Below are positions 32,424 to 41,400 of a stretch of DNA of 64,000 bases, piece after piece (position 1 is the first letter of the stretch; each line of letters begins with the position of its first letter). Where the stretch lies: contig JBDXCV010000003.1 of NCBI GenBank assembly GCA_039980135.1, positions 744,001 to 808,000 on the forward strand, read 5' to 3'. Origin of the DNA: Alphaproteobacteria bacterium (GTDB lineage: Bacteria > Pseudomonadota > Alphaproteobacteria > UBA6615). A program made the position numbers and the translations under genes. The notes under the pieces are model-generated. The model did no database searches, was not told the DNA's origin, and saw nothing but the letters and a program-made list of their open reading frames with translations.

Positions 32424-32588
32424 GTTTGTCCCCCTCGGCAAACCGACAGTTCGTATAATCGACAAAAATATGTTCGATTTTCAAAACGATACCGAAAAAC
32501 GTATATCGAAACACGGGTTCCGATTCGATGTTTTAGGTGGTTGGATTGAATCCTGCCGAACGCAGGACGAAACAAAAGGGAATAGCCG
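32424..32588. promoter_or_regulatory. AT-rich divergent promoter region of the urate genes
   Basis: 165 bases, markedly AT-rich for this genome, between the ureide operon and the uraH-puuD pair. It contains a near-palindrome at 32474-32489 (TCGATTTTCAAAACGA, six of eight pairs) and TTGAAA and TATAAT-like hexamers on the minus strand. No sigma-54 motif of the island type is found here. A repressor or activator of urate catabolism may bind. Confidence 0.45.
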
Positions 32589-32954
32589 ATGACCGCTGAC
32601 GGCGGATATTTGACGACCCATGTTCTGGACACCGCGCGTGGCGTGCCGGCCGCGGGGCTGCGCATCGAACTGTTCCGTCTTGCCGGGGACGGTCGTGAGG
32701 CCATCGGCAGCTTCGAGACCAACGCCGACGGACGCACCGACGCGCCGGTTCTCCCGGCCGGGGATTTTGCGACCGGCGAGTATGAGCTTGTCTTTCATGC
32801 CGGGGCCTATATCGCGCGGTCCGGGGCGGCCCTGGCCGAGGGTGTCTTCCTCGACACTGTGCCGATCCGCTTCACGATTGCCGACGCGGGCGCGCATTAT
32901 CATGTGCCACTGCTGCTCTCGCCCTATGGCTACGCGACCTATCGCGGCAGCTGA
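32589..32954 (+). CDS. uraH: 5-hydroxyisourate hydrolase
   Basis: 121 residues, transthyretin-like. It starts with [11 protein letters not shown] (catalytic His), has RTDAP in the middle and ends with the family tetrapeptide YRGS preceded by [13 protein letters not shown]. The enzyme hydrolyses 5-hydroxyisourate to OHCU. There is no signal peptide. It is the first of two genes with puuD and divergent from the ureide operon. Confidence 0.95.
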   Translation: MTADGGYLTTHVLDTARGVPAAGLRIELFRLAGDGREAIGSFETNADGRTDAPVLPAGDFATGEYELVFHAGAYIARSGAALAEGVFLDTVPIRFTIADAGAHYHVPLLLSPYGYATYRGS

Positions 32955-33009
32955 CGGGCATGAACCGAAAACGCGCGCCCCGTAGGCGGCGCAACAGAAG
33001 GGGATTTTG

Positions 33010-34260
33010 ATGGAAACGGCGCTTGTAATGGAATGGCTGTCCTTCGCGGCGCGATGGTTTCACGTCATCGCGGGCATCGCGTGGATCGGCTCGTCCTTCT
33101 ATTTCATCGCGCTCGATCTGGGCTTGCGCAGATCGCCGGATCTGCCCGAGGGCGTTTCCGGCGAGGAGTGGCAGGTCCATGGCGGCGGCTTCTATCACAT
33201 CCGGAAATACATGGTCGCGCCGGCCACGCTGCCGGAGCATCTGATCTGGTTCAAATGGGAATCCTACTGGGCCTGGATGTCGGGCTTCATCCTGCTGGTG
33301 CTGGTCTACTATATGGGGGCCGAGCTCTTTCTGGTCGATCCCGACGTGCTCGACATCTCGCCGGCGGTCGGCATCGCGATCTCGTTCGGCTCGCTGGTCT
33401 TCGGCTGGATCGCCTACGATCTCATCTGCAAGAGCCCGCTGGGGCGCAACACCACCACCTTGATGCTGCTTTTGTATGTGCTGCTAGTCATCATGGCCTG
33501 GGGCTACACGCAGGTGTTCACGCCGCGCGCGGCCTTCCTGCATCTGGGTGCCTTCACCGCCACGATCATGTCGGCGAACGTGTTCATCACCATCATCCCG
33601 AGCCAGCGCATCGTCGTCGCCGACCTGAAGGCCGGGCGCACCCCGGACGCGAAGCACGGCCTCCTCGCCAAGCAGCGCTCGCTGCATAACAACTACCTGA
33701 CCCTGCCGGTCGTGTTCCTGATGTTGTCGAACCATTATCCCCAAGCCTTCGCGACCGAGTTCAGCTGGGTGATCGCCAGCCTGATCTTCCTGATGGGTGT
33801 GACCATCCGGCACTATTTCAACACGATGCATGCGGGCAAGGGCAGCCCGATCTGGACCTGGGGCGCCACGGTGATGCTCTTCATCATCATCATGTGGCTG
33901 TCGGCCTTTTCCACATTGTTCGAGACGGATGTCGAGGAAAGCACGCAGCTCACGCCGTCGCAGCAGCGTTTCGCCGAGGCGCCGGCCTTCCACGAGGTGC
34001 GCAACATCGTGCAGGGACGCTGCGCCATGTGCCACGCGTCGGTTACCGCCTATGAGGGCATCATCAAGGCGCCCAAGGGCGTCAAGCTCGAGACCGACCG
34101 CCAGATCGCGGCCTATGCCCGCGACATTTACCTCCAGGCCGGCCACACCCGCGCGATGCCGCCGGCGAATGTCTCGTTCATGGAAGACGACGAGCGGCGG
34201 CTGATCGTCGAGTGGTACCGCTCGGTCGCGGGCAAGCGGTTCGCCGCGTTCCGGGATTAG
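33010..34260 (+). CDS. puuD: Membrane urate hydroxylase with cytochrome c domain
   Basis: 416 residues from the ATG at 33010 (AGAAGGGG upstream). The N-terminal region has about eight membrane segments beginning WFHVIAGIAWIGSSFYF, typical of the PuuD/DUF989 family. The C-terminal periplasmic domain carries a haem c site C-A-M-C-H near residue 338 and the axial methionine candidate in RAMPPAN. PuuD oxidises urate to 5-hydroxyisourate and passes electrons to the respiratory chain rather than directly to O2. The small cytochrome at 35218 is a possible partner. Confidence 0.93.
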   Translation: METALVMEWLSFAARWFHVIAGIAWIGSSFYFIALDLGLRRSPDLPEGVSGEEWQVHGGGFYHIRKYMVAPATLPEHLIWFKWESYWAWMSGFILLVLVYYMGAELFLVDPDVLDISPAVGIAISFGSLVFGWIAYDLICKSPLGRNTTTLMLLLYVLLVIMAWGYTQVFTPRAAFLHLGAFTATIMSANVFITIIPSQRIVVADLKAGRTPDAKHGLLAKQRSLHNNYLTLPVVFLMLSNHYPQAFATEFSWVIASLIFLMGVTIRHYFNTMHAGKGSPIWTWGATVMLFIIIMWLSAFSTLFETDVEESTQLTPSQQRFAEAPAFHEVRNIVQGRCAMCHASVTAYEGIIKAPKGVKLETDRQIAAYARDIYLQAGHTRAMPPANVSFMEDDERRLIVEWYRSVAGKRFAAFRD

Positions 34261-34299
34261 CCATTTGTCCGGGGAATGCGCGACGCGGAACTCGGAATC

Positions 34300-34899
34300 C
34301 TAGCCGGGTGCGCCGCTCCAGCGTTCGAGCAGGTCATGCTCGATCCCGAACAGATCGAGCGCCCGGCCCACCGTGTGGTCGATCATGTCCGCGATGGTCT
34401 CGGGCCGGGGGTAGAAGGCGGGCATCGGCGGCATGATCACGGCGCCGATCTCCGAGGCCTGCGTCAGGGCACGCAGATGGCCCGTGTGGAGCGGGCTCTC
34501 GCGCACCATCAGCACGAGCCGGCGGCGTTCCTTGAGCGTCACATCCGCCGCGCGGGTCAGCAATGTCTGGGTCGCGCCGGACGCGATCTCGGCGGCCGAC
34601 TTCACGGCACAGGGTGCGACGATCATGCCCAGGGTGATCATCGAGCCCGACGCGATGGCCGCACCGATGTCGTTGGGCGCGTAGACCTTGTCGGCCAACG
34701 CGTACAAATCGTCGCGGCTCAGGTCGGTCTCGTAGCCGAGGGTCATCAGCCCGGGGCGGCTGACCACCAGATGGCTTTCCACATCGGTGTCGCGCAGGGC
34801 CTCGAGCAGGCGGATGCCATAGACGATGCCCGTGGCGCCCGAGATGCCGACGATCAGGCGGCGCGGTTCACCGGGCGGAAAATACGGGTCTTGTGTCAC
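34300..34899 (-). CDS. ubiX: UbiX-type flavin prenyltransferase
   Basis: 199 residues. VGISGATGIVYGIRLLEAL is the FMN-binding start of UbiX/PAD1, followed by the conserved IASGS, PC-S/A-x-K region APCAVKSAAEIASG and RRRLVLMVRESPLH. It makes prenylated FMN for UbiD-type decarboxylases; no ubiD gene is in the window. The GTG start at 34899 overlaps the stop of the SelW-like gene (GTGA), so the two are probably translated together. Confidence 0.92.
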   Translation of the reverse strand: MTQDPYFPPGEPRRLIVGISGATGIVYGIRLLEALRDTDVESHLVVSRPGLMTLGYETDLSRDDLYALADKVYAPNDIGAAIASGSMITLGMIVAPCAVKSAAEIASGATQTLLTRAADVTLKERRRLVLMVRESPLHTGHLRALTQASEIGAVIMPPMPAFYPRPETIADMIDHTVGRALDLFGIEHDLLERWSGAPG

Positions 34900-35123
34900 G
34901 CGCCGTCGGCGGGCGCGGCCAGCGCGCGCACTTCGTCATCGTCGGGGAAACGCGCGGTGTCGAGTTTCGAGAACAGAAGATCGCCATCGCGGGTGATTTC
35001 GAACGCGCTGGTGCGTCCGGGCACGATCTCGACGGTCGCACCAAGTTGTTCGAGCTGGTCCCTCGCACGGAGCGCACGCGGCTCGTAGTTTCACATTCGG
35101 CAGTATTCGATCCGGAAGTTCAT
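34896..35123 (-). CDS. SelW/Rdx-family selenoprotein with in-frame TGA (Sec at codon 11)
   Basis: 75 residues including selenocysteine. Reading the minus strand from ATG 35123, codons 8-11 are Cys-Arg-Met-TGA, the C-x-x-U redox motif at exactly the place of CxxC/CxxU in SelT/SelW/SelH proteins. After the TGA the frame stays open and continues the fold: NYEPRA, VEIVPGR, FEITRDG, LLFSK, ARFPDDDEV. The gene starts after AGGTGA and ends overlapping ubiX (GTGA). A stem-loop of bacterial SECIS type lies 22 bases after the TGA. Because of the TGA, ordinary gene calling misses it. The alternative is a nonsense-mutated pseudogene, which the intact frame and SECIS make less likely. Confidence 0.8.
35048..35068 (-). 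other. Candidate bacterial SECIS element
   Basis: Minus-strand stem GUGCGAG / CUCGAAC (one G-A mismatch) with the seven-base loop GGACCAG. It begins 22 bases after the UGA of codon 11, and its loop starts with GG. Distance, loop size and loop guanines fit known bacterial selenocysteine insertion elements. Confidence 0.55.
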
Positions 35124-35217
35124 CTGGCTCACCTGTTGGACGCGTTGTGATGGTTCATAAGGTCTGCGATTGACCTAACGCAACCGGAAAGCTGGGTGGT
35201 CCGCTAGAATCACCATT

Positions 35218-35547
35218 ATGCGCATAGTTGCGGCAAAATTTCTGGCCCTGTCCATCGTCATGACGGCGTCTATGGTGAACCCCGCCGCCGGGCAGGACGA
35301 GCGCGAACGGCGGGCCGGCGAGCAGCTGTCGCGGGATTTGTGCGCGGCATGCCACATCGTTTCCGAGAACCAGCGCGGGCCCGTGCTCGACGGCATGCCG
35401 TCCTTCCCTGAGCTGGCACGTTCGAAACGCACGAATGCCCAGCTGCGGGCCTGGCTTACGGACCCCCATCCGCCGATGCCCGCGCTCCCCCTGTCCGAGC
35501 GCGAGATCGCCAGCGTCATCGCCTATATCCGTTCTTTCTCGGACTGA
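35218..35547 (+). CDS. Small periplasmic cytochrome c
   Basis: 109 residues. A signal peptide of about 25 residues (LALSIVMTASMVNPAAG) precedes a single haem c motif, C-A-A-C-H, near residue 41. Methionine axial candidates are DGMPSF and PMPALPL. It is a class I monohaem protein. It is isolated, between the divergent SelW-ubiX pair and the convergent LOG gene, about 1 kb from puuD; it may carry electrons for urate hydroxylase or other oxidoreductases. Confidence 0.85.
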   Translation: MRIVAAKFLALSIVMTASMVNPAAGQDERERRAGEQLSRDLCAACHIVSENQRGPVLDGMPSFPELARSKRTNAQLRAWLTDPHPPMPALPLSEREIASVIAYIRSFSD

Positions 35548-35587
35548 ACCGGCCATTCCCCTACAACTCATGGGGCGGCGTTTCGGT

Positions 35588-36418
35588 CTAGAGCGCGACG
35601 CCGGGCTCGTCGAGACCGTGGGCGGTCAGCTCGCGTGTGATGTGCTCATAGGCATCGTCGACGGAGTCGGTCCGGTGGAACAGGTCGATATCGCCTGCGC
35701 TGATGGTGCCGAACTCGATCAGCGCTTCCATGTCGATCACCCGGTCCCAGAATTCATGCCCGAACAGGACGACCGGTAGGCGCTTCTTGATCTTCTGGGT
35801 CTGCACGAGGGTCAGGATCTCGAACAGCTCGTCCAGGGTCCCGAACCCGCCCGGAAACAGGACGACCGCCTTGGCGGGGTAGGTGAACCAGAACTTCCGC
35901 ATGAAGAAATAGTGGAACATCATGTTCAGCTCGCGGCTGACATAGGGGTTCTCGAAATCCTCGAACGGCAACGAGATCGTCAGGCCGATATTCATGCCCT
36001 TGGCCTCGGAGGCGCCGCGGTTCGCGGCCTCCATGATTCCCGGCCCGCCGCCGGTGCAGACGACGAAGCGGCGCTTGTCCTCGCCCAGCCCCTTCGACCA
36101 TTCCGTAAGCTTGAACGCGAGCGTCCGGGCGGCCTCGTAATAGACCGACATGCGTTCGGCCCGGGCGGCCGCTTCGGCGTCACCCTCGCCACGCGCGGCC
36201 GCGGCAGCCATGGCCGCGGCGTCTTCGGCCGACTTGATGCGGGCCGACCCCATGAACACGATGGTGTCGTCGATCTCGTGATGCTCGAAACGGCTGAGCG
36301 GCTCCTGATACTCCGCCAGGATGCGGATCGCGCGCGCGTCCCGGCTGTGCAGGAAGTCCGGGTTCTCATATGCCTTCGGTGGCATGGCGGTGGGTTTTGC
36401 CGGTTGGTCGTCGCTCAT
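35588..36418 (-). CDS. LOG-family protein (TIGR00730, nucleotide phosphoribohydrolase-like)
   Basis: 276 residues. The Rossmann-like motif CTGGGPGIMEAANRG and the signature PGGFGTLDELFE are diagnostic of the LOG/TIGR00730 family, which hydrolyses N-glycosidic bonds of (cytokinin) nucleoside monophosphates to release the free base. An N-terminal extension of about 60 residues is charged. It follows two VOC genes in one direction. A role in base release would fit the purine theme, but the link is speculative. Confidence 0.9.
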   Translation of the reverse strand: MSDDQPAKPTAMPPKAYENPDFLHSRDARAIRILAEYQEPLSRFEHHEIDDTIVFMGSARIKSAEDAAAMAAAAARGEGDAEAAARAERMSVYYEAARTLAFKLTEWSKGLGEDKRRFVVCTGGGPGIMEAANRGASEAKGMNIGLTISLPFEDFENPYVSRELNMMFHYFFMRKFWFTYPAKAVVLFPGGFGTLDELFEILTLVQTQKIKKRLPVVLFGHEFWDRVIDMEALIEFGTISAGDIDLFHRTDSVDDAYEHITRELTAHGLDEPGVAL

Positions 36419-36454
36419 GGCGCGGCTTCCTTTGTGGTGGGAACGCGATGCAGC

Positions 36455-37309
36455 CTAGCGATCGCTGAATTCCGGGATGTTCGGACGCGCGCCCCACATG
36501 CAGAAGGACTCGTCCTTGAACGGAAGCTGGCGCGGTCGCCAGGTCTCGTCCACGTTCCGCACCCCGCACGAATATTCATACGTCATCCCGTCGGGACCTT
36601 CGTAGTAGAGGAACATCGCGCCCGACGTGGGGTGGCGACCGGGCCCGAACCTGATCTGGACCTGATGCTCGGTCAGGAAATAGTTGGACCGCATGATGTC
36701 GTCGATGCTCTCGACCTGGAAATTGATGTGCTGGATGCCGGCATGGTCGGTCGGGAACAGGGCAATCCGGTGATGCACCGCGTCGAACGACATCAGTGCC
36801 GCATCCCCGATCCGGTCATTCGCCCGGATGTTGAACAGCCCCGACCAGAATTTTTCATCCCGCACCGGGTCGGTCGTCTTGATGCCGATATGGCTGAAAT
36901 CCGTGATGCCCGCATCGCGTGACGGAAAATAGCGCCGGCCCGAATGAAACGGCCGGACCACGAGATCGACGGAATTTCCCGTCGGATCGGTGAAATTAAA
37001 GAACCCCATGACCCGTCGCGCCGCCGCCTCGGCCTCGCTGCCACGGCGCACCGCCACACCGGCGGCCTCCAAACCGCTCGCCGCCGCGTCGAGTTCTTCG
37101 AAGGTCGCGACTTCCAGGCCGAACACGTGATCGGCCGGGTCACCCTCGAAATAACAGATGTTGTGATCGCGGTGATCGCCGCGCAGATAGACCTGGCCGT
37201 CGGCGCGGTCGACCTCTTCGAGCCCGATGAAGTCCCTGGCGAATGCGACGGTCGATTCCAGGTTGGCGGTGCCAAGCCGGCAGTAACGGATGTCGACGAT
37301 GTTGATCAT
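36455..37309 (-). CDS. VOC-family extradiol dioxygenase-like protein, copy A
   Basis: 284 residues in two vicinal-oxygen-chelate modules. Likely iron ligands lie in the second module: FSHIGIK, IQHINFQV and MTYEYSCGV (His, His, Glu). This is the layout of type I extradiol catechol dioxygenases and related enzymes. It begins MINIVDIRYCRLGTANLE, almost the same as copy B, so they arose by tandem duplication. ATG 37309 is 18 bases from the upstream stop. The substrate, an aromatic diol or similar, is unknown. Confidence 0.85.
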   Translation of the reverse strand: MINIVDIRYCRLGTANLESTVAFARDFIGLEEVDRADGQVYLRGDHRDHNICYFEGDPADHVFGLEVATFEELDAAASGLEAAGVAVRRGSEAEAAARRVMGFFNFTDPTGNSVDLVVRPFHSGRRYFPSRDAGITDFSHIGIKTTDPVRDEKFWSGLFNIRANDRIGDAALMSFDAVHHRIALFPTDHAGIQHINFQVESIDDIMRSNYFLTEHQVQIRFGPGRHPTSGAMFLYYEGPDGMTYEYSCGVRNVDETWRPRQLPFKDESFCMWGARPNIPEFSDR

Positions 37310-37327
37310 TGGCTTGGTTCCCGATCC

Positions 37328-38194
37328 CTATTCGGCGGTCTTGGGGCCTTCGAGCACGCTGAGGTCGGGCTTCGAGCCCCAGGCGCAGAAAGACGCGTCG
37401 TTGACCGGGAACTGGCGGGCCCGCCAGCTGTCGTCGACCATGCGCACCCCGCACGAATATTCATAGATCATGTCGTCCGGGCCGTAGAAATACAGGAATC
37501 GCGCGCCCGACAGCGAATGCCGGCCCGGGCCGGCCTGGATGCGCACCTGGTGGTCGCGCAGGAAATAGTTGGACCGCATGACGTCGTCCGTCTCGGTGAC
37601 CTGGAAGTTGATATGCTGGATGCCCGGCCGGTCCGAGGGGAACAGCGCATAGCGGTGATGCACCGCGTCGAACGTCATCAACGCTGACCAGCCGATCCAG
37701 TCGCTCGTCTTGAAGTTGAAAACTTCGGACCAGAATTTTTCCGCCGCGCGCGGGTCGGTCACCCGTAATCCGATATGGCTGAACTCGTTGATTCCCGCAT
37801 CGCGGCCGGGAAAATAGCGGTGGCCGGCAGCGAACGGCCGGACGGTCAGGTCGATCGAATTGCCGCTGGGGTCTTTGAAATTGATGTACGCCATGCAGCG
37901 CCGGGCGGCGGCCTCGTCGTCGGTGCCGCGATGCACCTCGAGTCCGGCTGCCGTCAGCGCGCTCTCGGCCGCGTCGAGCACCTCGAAATCTTCGAGTTCG
38001 AGACCCAGCGTGTGATCCGTCGGATCGCCCTGGAAGTAGCAGATATTATGGTCGCGATCGTCGCCGCGCATGAAGGCGAAGCCGTTTTCACGTCCGACCA
38101 CTTCCAGCCCGATCATGTCGGTGCCGAATTTGACCGTCTCGTCCAGATCGGCTGTTCCCAGCCGGCAATATCGAAAGCCCACAACATTGATCAC
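37328..38194 (-). CDS. VOC-family extradiol dioxygenase-like protein, copy B
   Basis: 288 residues, strongly similar to copy A along its length (start MINVVGFRYCRLGTADLD; ligand motifs FSHIGLR, IQHINFQV, MIYEYSCGV). The GTG start at 38194 is supported by GGGAGGG upstream. The pair may form a heteromer or handle two related substrates. The region 38195-38398 upstream shows no clear promoter. Confidence 0.85.
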   Translation of the reverse strand: MINVVGFRYCRLGTADLDETVKFGTDMIGLEVVGRENGFAFMRGDDRDHNICYFQGDPTDHTLGLELEDFEVLDAAESALTAAGLEVHRGTDDEAAARRCMAYINFKDPSGNSIDLTVRPFAAGHRYFPGRDAGINEFSHIGLRVTDPRAAEKFWSEVFNFKTSDWIGWSALMTFDAVHHRYALFPSDRPGIQHINFQVTETDDVMRSNYFLRDHQVRIQAGPGRHSLSGARFLYFYGPDDMIYEYSCGVRMVDDSWRARQFPVNDASFCAWGSKPDLSVLEGPKTAE

Positions 38195-38407
38195 GGCGAC
38201 CCTCCCGGTTCCGGGCGCAGTCTATCGGACTTGCATGTTCGTGACGACTGTCCCGGGGGTCAGTGGGCGCGAATTTCTAGCCTTTCGACCGGCGCCGCGT
38301 CATTTTATTAGGCGAATGTTAAAGAAGGGCCGGATATCTTCGGGTTGCGGAATTCCGCGTGTTTCGCCCCCGCGAATCGTGGCGGTCCCGAATGAGAGGT
38401 GTGCCTT

Positions 38408-41400
38408 TTGTCTTCCAATCTGGATATGAGAGCCGACGACGACACAGCGGGTGTTTCGGGTGTGTCGGAGGATTTGTTCGCCCCCCTCGCGGCGGCGTTC
38501 TCTCATGTCCAGGATTCTGCGATCATCTATTCCGCCGAGGCCGAGATTGTCGTCTGGAACGCGGGCGCCGAGGCCCTGTTTGGCTACTCCTTCGACGAGG
38601 CGCGTCGCAGCGATGTGAGCTTCCTGTCTCCGCCCGATGAACCCGGCGGCTCGCTGAGCCTGTTCGCGCGCGCGCTGTCGGGGCAACCCATCGCCCCGCG
38701 GCAGGTCGAGCGGATACGCAAGGACGGATCGCGCGTGCGGGTTTCCGTGCGCGTAACTCCGCTCGAGAATGCCGCCGGCGATGTCTTCGGCGTTCTCTTC
38801 CTGGCGCGCGATGTGTCGTTCGAAATGAAGCGCGAGCAGCGCCTGACGGAGTTGATGCTGCGCGAGCGCGATATTGCGACGTTGGTGCCGGACGCGATCT
38901 ACGTGCATCGCGAGGGAACAATTCTGTGGGCGAACCCGGCCGCGATCGAGATGTTCGGGGCGCAATCCCAGACGGATTTTATCGGGCGATCGGCCTGGGA
39001 CCTGATCGACCCCGAAGACCTGCCGCGGGTCCTTGAAACATATTCCGACTACGGCGCCGTGAACGCTTCGAAGCCCATATATGTTCGCCGGCGCCGGCTG
39101 GACGGTGAGGAGTTTCCGTCGGAAGGGCATGGGGCCGGGATCACGTGGGAAGATGAACCCGCCACGCTCATGGTCGTGCGCGACCTCAGCGACCACGTGC
39201 GGACCGCCTCGGCGCTGGTCGAAAGCGAGGAGCGCCAGCGCGATTTCGCCGACATCAGCCCCGACGCTGTTATCGTGCATGTCGAGGGCGAGATCGTGTT
39301 TGCGAACGAGGCGGCCACCGAGATGTTCGCTGCAACCGACCCCGAACAGTTGATCGGACTTCAGAATTCAAGCCTCGTGACCCCGGCGGACTGGGCGCGC
39401 GTCACCGAAAGCTGGGAGCCGGGTCCGACGACGGGTGGATCGGACTTCCTGCTGGTTGAGCAAGTCCGCCTCGACGGCTCCACATTCCCCGGTCAGGGGC
39501 GTTCCAAGCCGATTGTCTGGAACGGGAAGGACGCCTTGCTGGTGGTGATTCGCGATGTCGCCGACCAGGTCGAGAGCGCCGCGGCACTGCGTGAGGCCGA
39601 GGCGCGCCAGCGGGATTTCGCGGCCATCAGCCCGGACGCCATGCTGGTTCACGTGAACGGCGAGATCGTGTTCGTGAACGCTGCCGCACTGCGCATGTTC
39701 GGTGCCGAAGCCGAGGCCGAGCTCGTCGGCCGCCCGGTGATGGACACCATCCATCCCGATGACCGCGCGGCGCTTCAGGCCAATATCGACACCACGGTCC
39801 GCGACGGGGGCGCGGATTTCTTCGAGGTTCGCCGCGTCCGGCTGGACGGCACCAGCTTCCTGGGAGAGGGCCGGTTCCAGACCATCGAGTGGCAGGGTGA
39901 GACCGGTGTTCTCGTCGTTATTCGTGACGTTACCGAGAAAGTTGCGGCGCAAAGCGCATTGCTCGAAAGCGAAGAGCGCTACCGCCAGATCGTGGATGTA
40001 AATCCGGACGCGGTTCTGGTGCATGTTGAGGACCGGATCGTCTTCGCCAACAGGGCCGCCGCCAGCGTGCTGGGGGCGTCGGGTGTGCCCGACCTTGTTG
40101 GCCGTCGCATCAACGATATTGTACCCGCCGAAGAACGCGCTCGCGCGGCGGAGCGGCGGGAAAGCATCCGCGCCGACGGCATCGTGCCGCTCCGGACCCT
40201 GCCGCGGTTGCGCCTCGATGGCACCGAGTTCATGGCCGATGTAATCGGCAGTCAGTATATCTGGGATGGTGTGCCCGCCATCCTCACCATCATGCGTGAT
40301 ATCACGGAGCGCATCGAGGCGGAGGCCGCCCTCCGCGAAAGCGAAGAGCGGCACCGCCGGATTGTCGAGACGATTCCCGATGCGGTCCTGATTCACGTTG
40401 ACGACGAAATCGTCTTCGCCAACGGAACGTCGGTCGAACTTCTCCGCGCGGGTGGTGAAGCCAACCTCCTGGGCCGCTCGATCGAAGAGCTGATCCCCGA
40501 GCGCTTCCGGGCGCGTGCGAGCGCGCGTCGGAAACTGGCGTTCGATCAGGGCAACATAAGATCTTCCGCCAAGGAACGGCTCCGCCTCGACGGTAGTGAA
40601 TTTATCGCCGATGTGTCGGCCAGCCGATATGTCTGGAAAGGCCGGCCCGCAATTCTCACGATCCTTCGCGACGTGACCGACCGGGTCGAGACCGAACAGG
40701 TTCGATTGGCGCTTGAAGAACGCAATCGACGTATTCTCGAACTATCACCGGAAGCGATCTTCGTTCACTGCGCCGGGGTGATCGAGTACGCCAATCGGGC
40801 GGCTGTGCAGATGTTCGGCGCGGGGCGTGTCGAAAGCCTTCTGGGTCGCGAGGTCATGGACCTGGTCCACCCGGATGATCATGTGAATGTCCGAGAAATC
40901 CGCAAGAGAATGACCGATAATCGCAACGTGATCCCCGAGTCAGAATATCGACGCCTGCGACTGGACGGGACAGAATTCTATACCCGAGCCACCGGTACGA
41001 TCATCGACTGGGACGGCGCCGAAGGCTATCTCGTGATCGCCCGCGACATCACCGAGGAACGCGCGGCGCAAGAGGAAATACGTTTGCGGACCGAAGACCT
41101 CGAGCGCGCAAATGAAGAGCTGGAGCGCTTCGCTTATGTGGCGTCGCACGATCTGAAGGAGCCGCTGCGTATGGTGTCGAGTTTCTGCGGCCTGCTGCAG
41201 GAACGCTATGCGGATCAGCTCGATGAACAGGCCGGTGAGTTCATCGGCTTTGCCGTGGACGGCGCCCAGCGCATGCAGGGGTTGATCGACGACCTGATGA
41301 AGCTGTCGCGAACGGGAACGGCAGATATATCCGCAATACAGGTCGATTTGAATGAGGTTCTGGACGATGTGAGGCTCAATCTGGGTGCCCAGATCGAGGA

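Noticed and set aside
32535-32560. Sigma-54-like match before uraH
   Set aside because: Both elements are poor (TGGATTG, CTGCC) and no activator repeat is near it; the region is more like an ordinary AT-rich promoter.
35091-35093. Plain stop codon ending a ten-codon open frame
   Set aside because: The downstream frame continues the SelW fold and a SECIS-like hairpin follows, so the TGA is read as selenocysteine rather than a stop.
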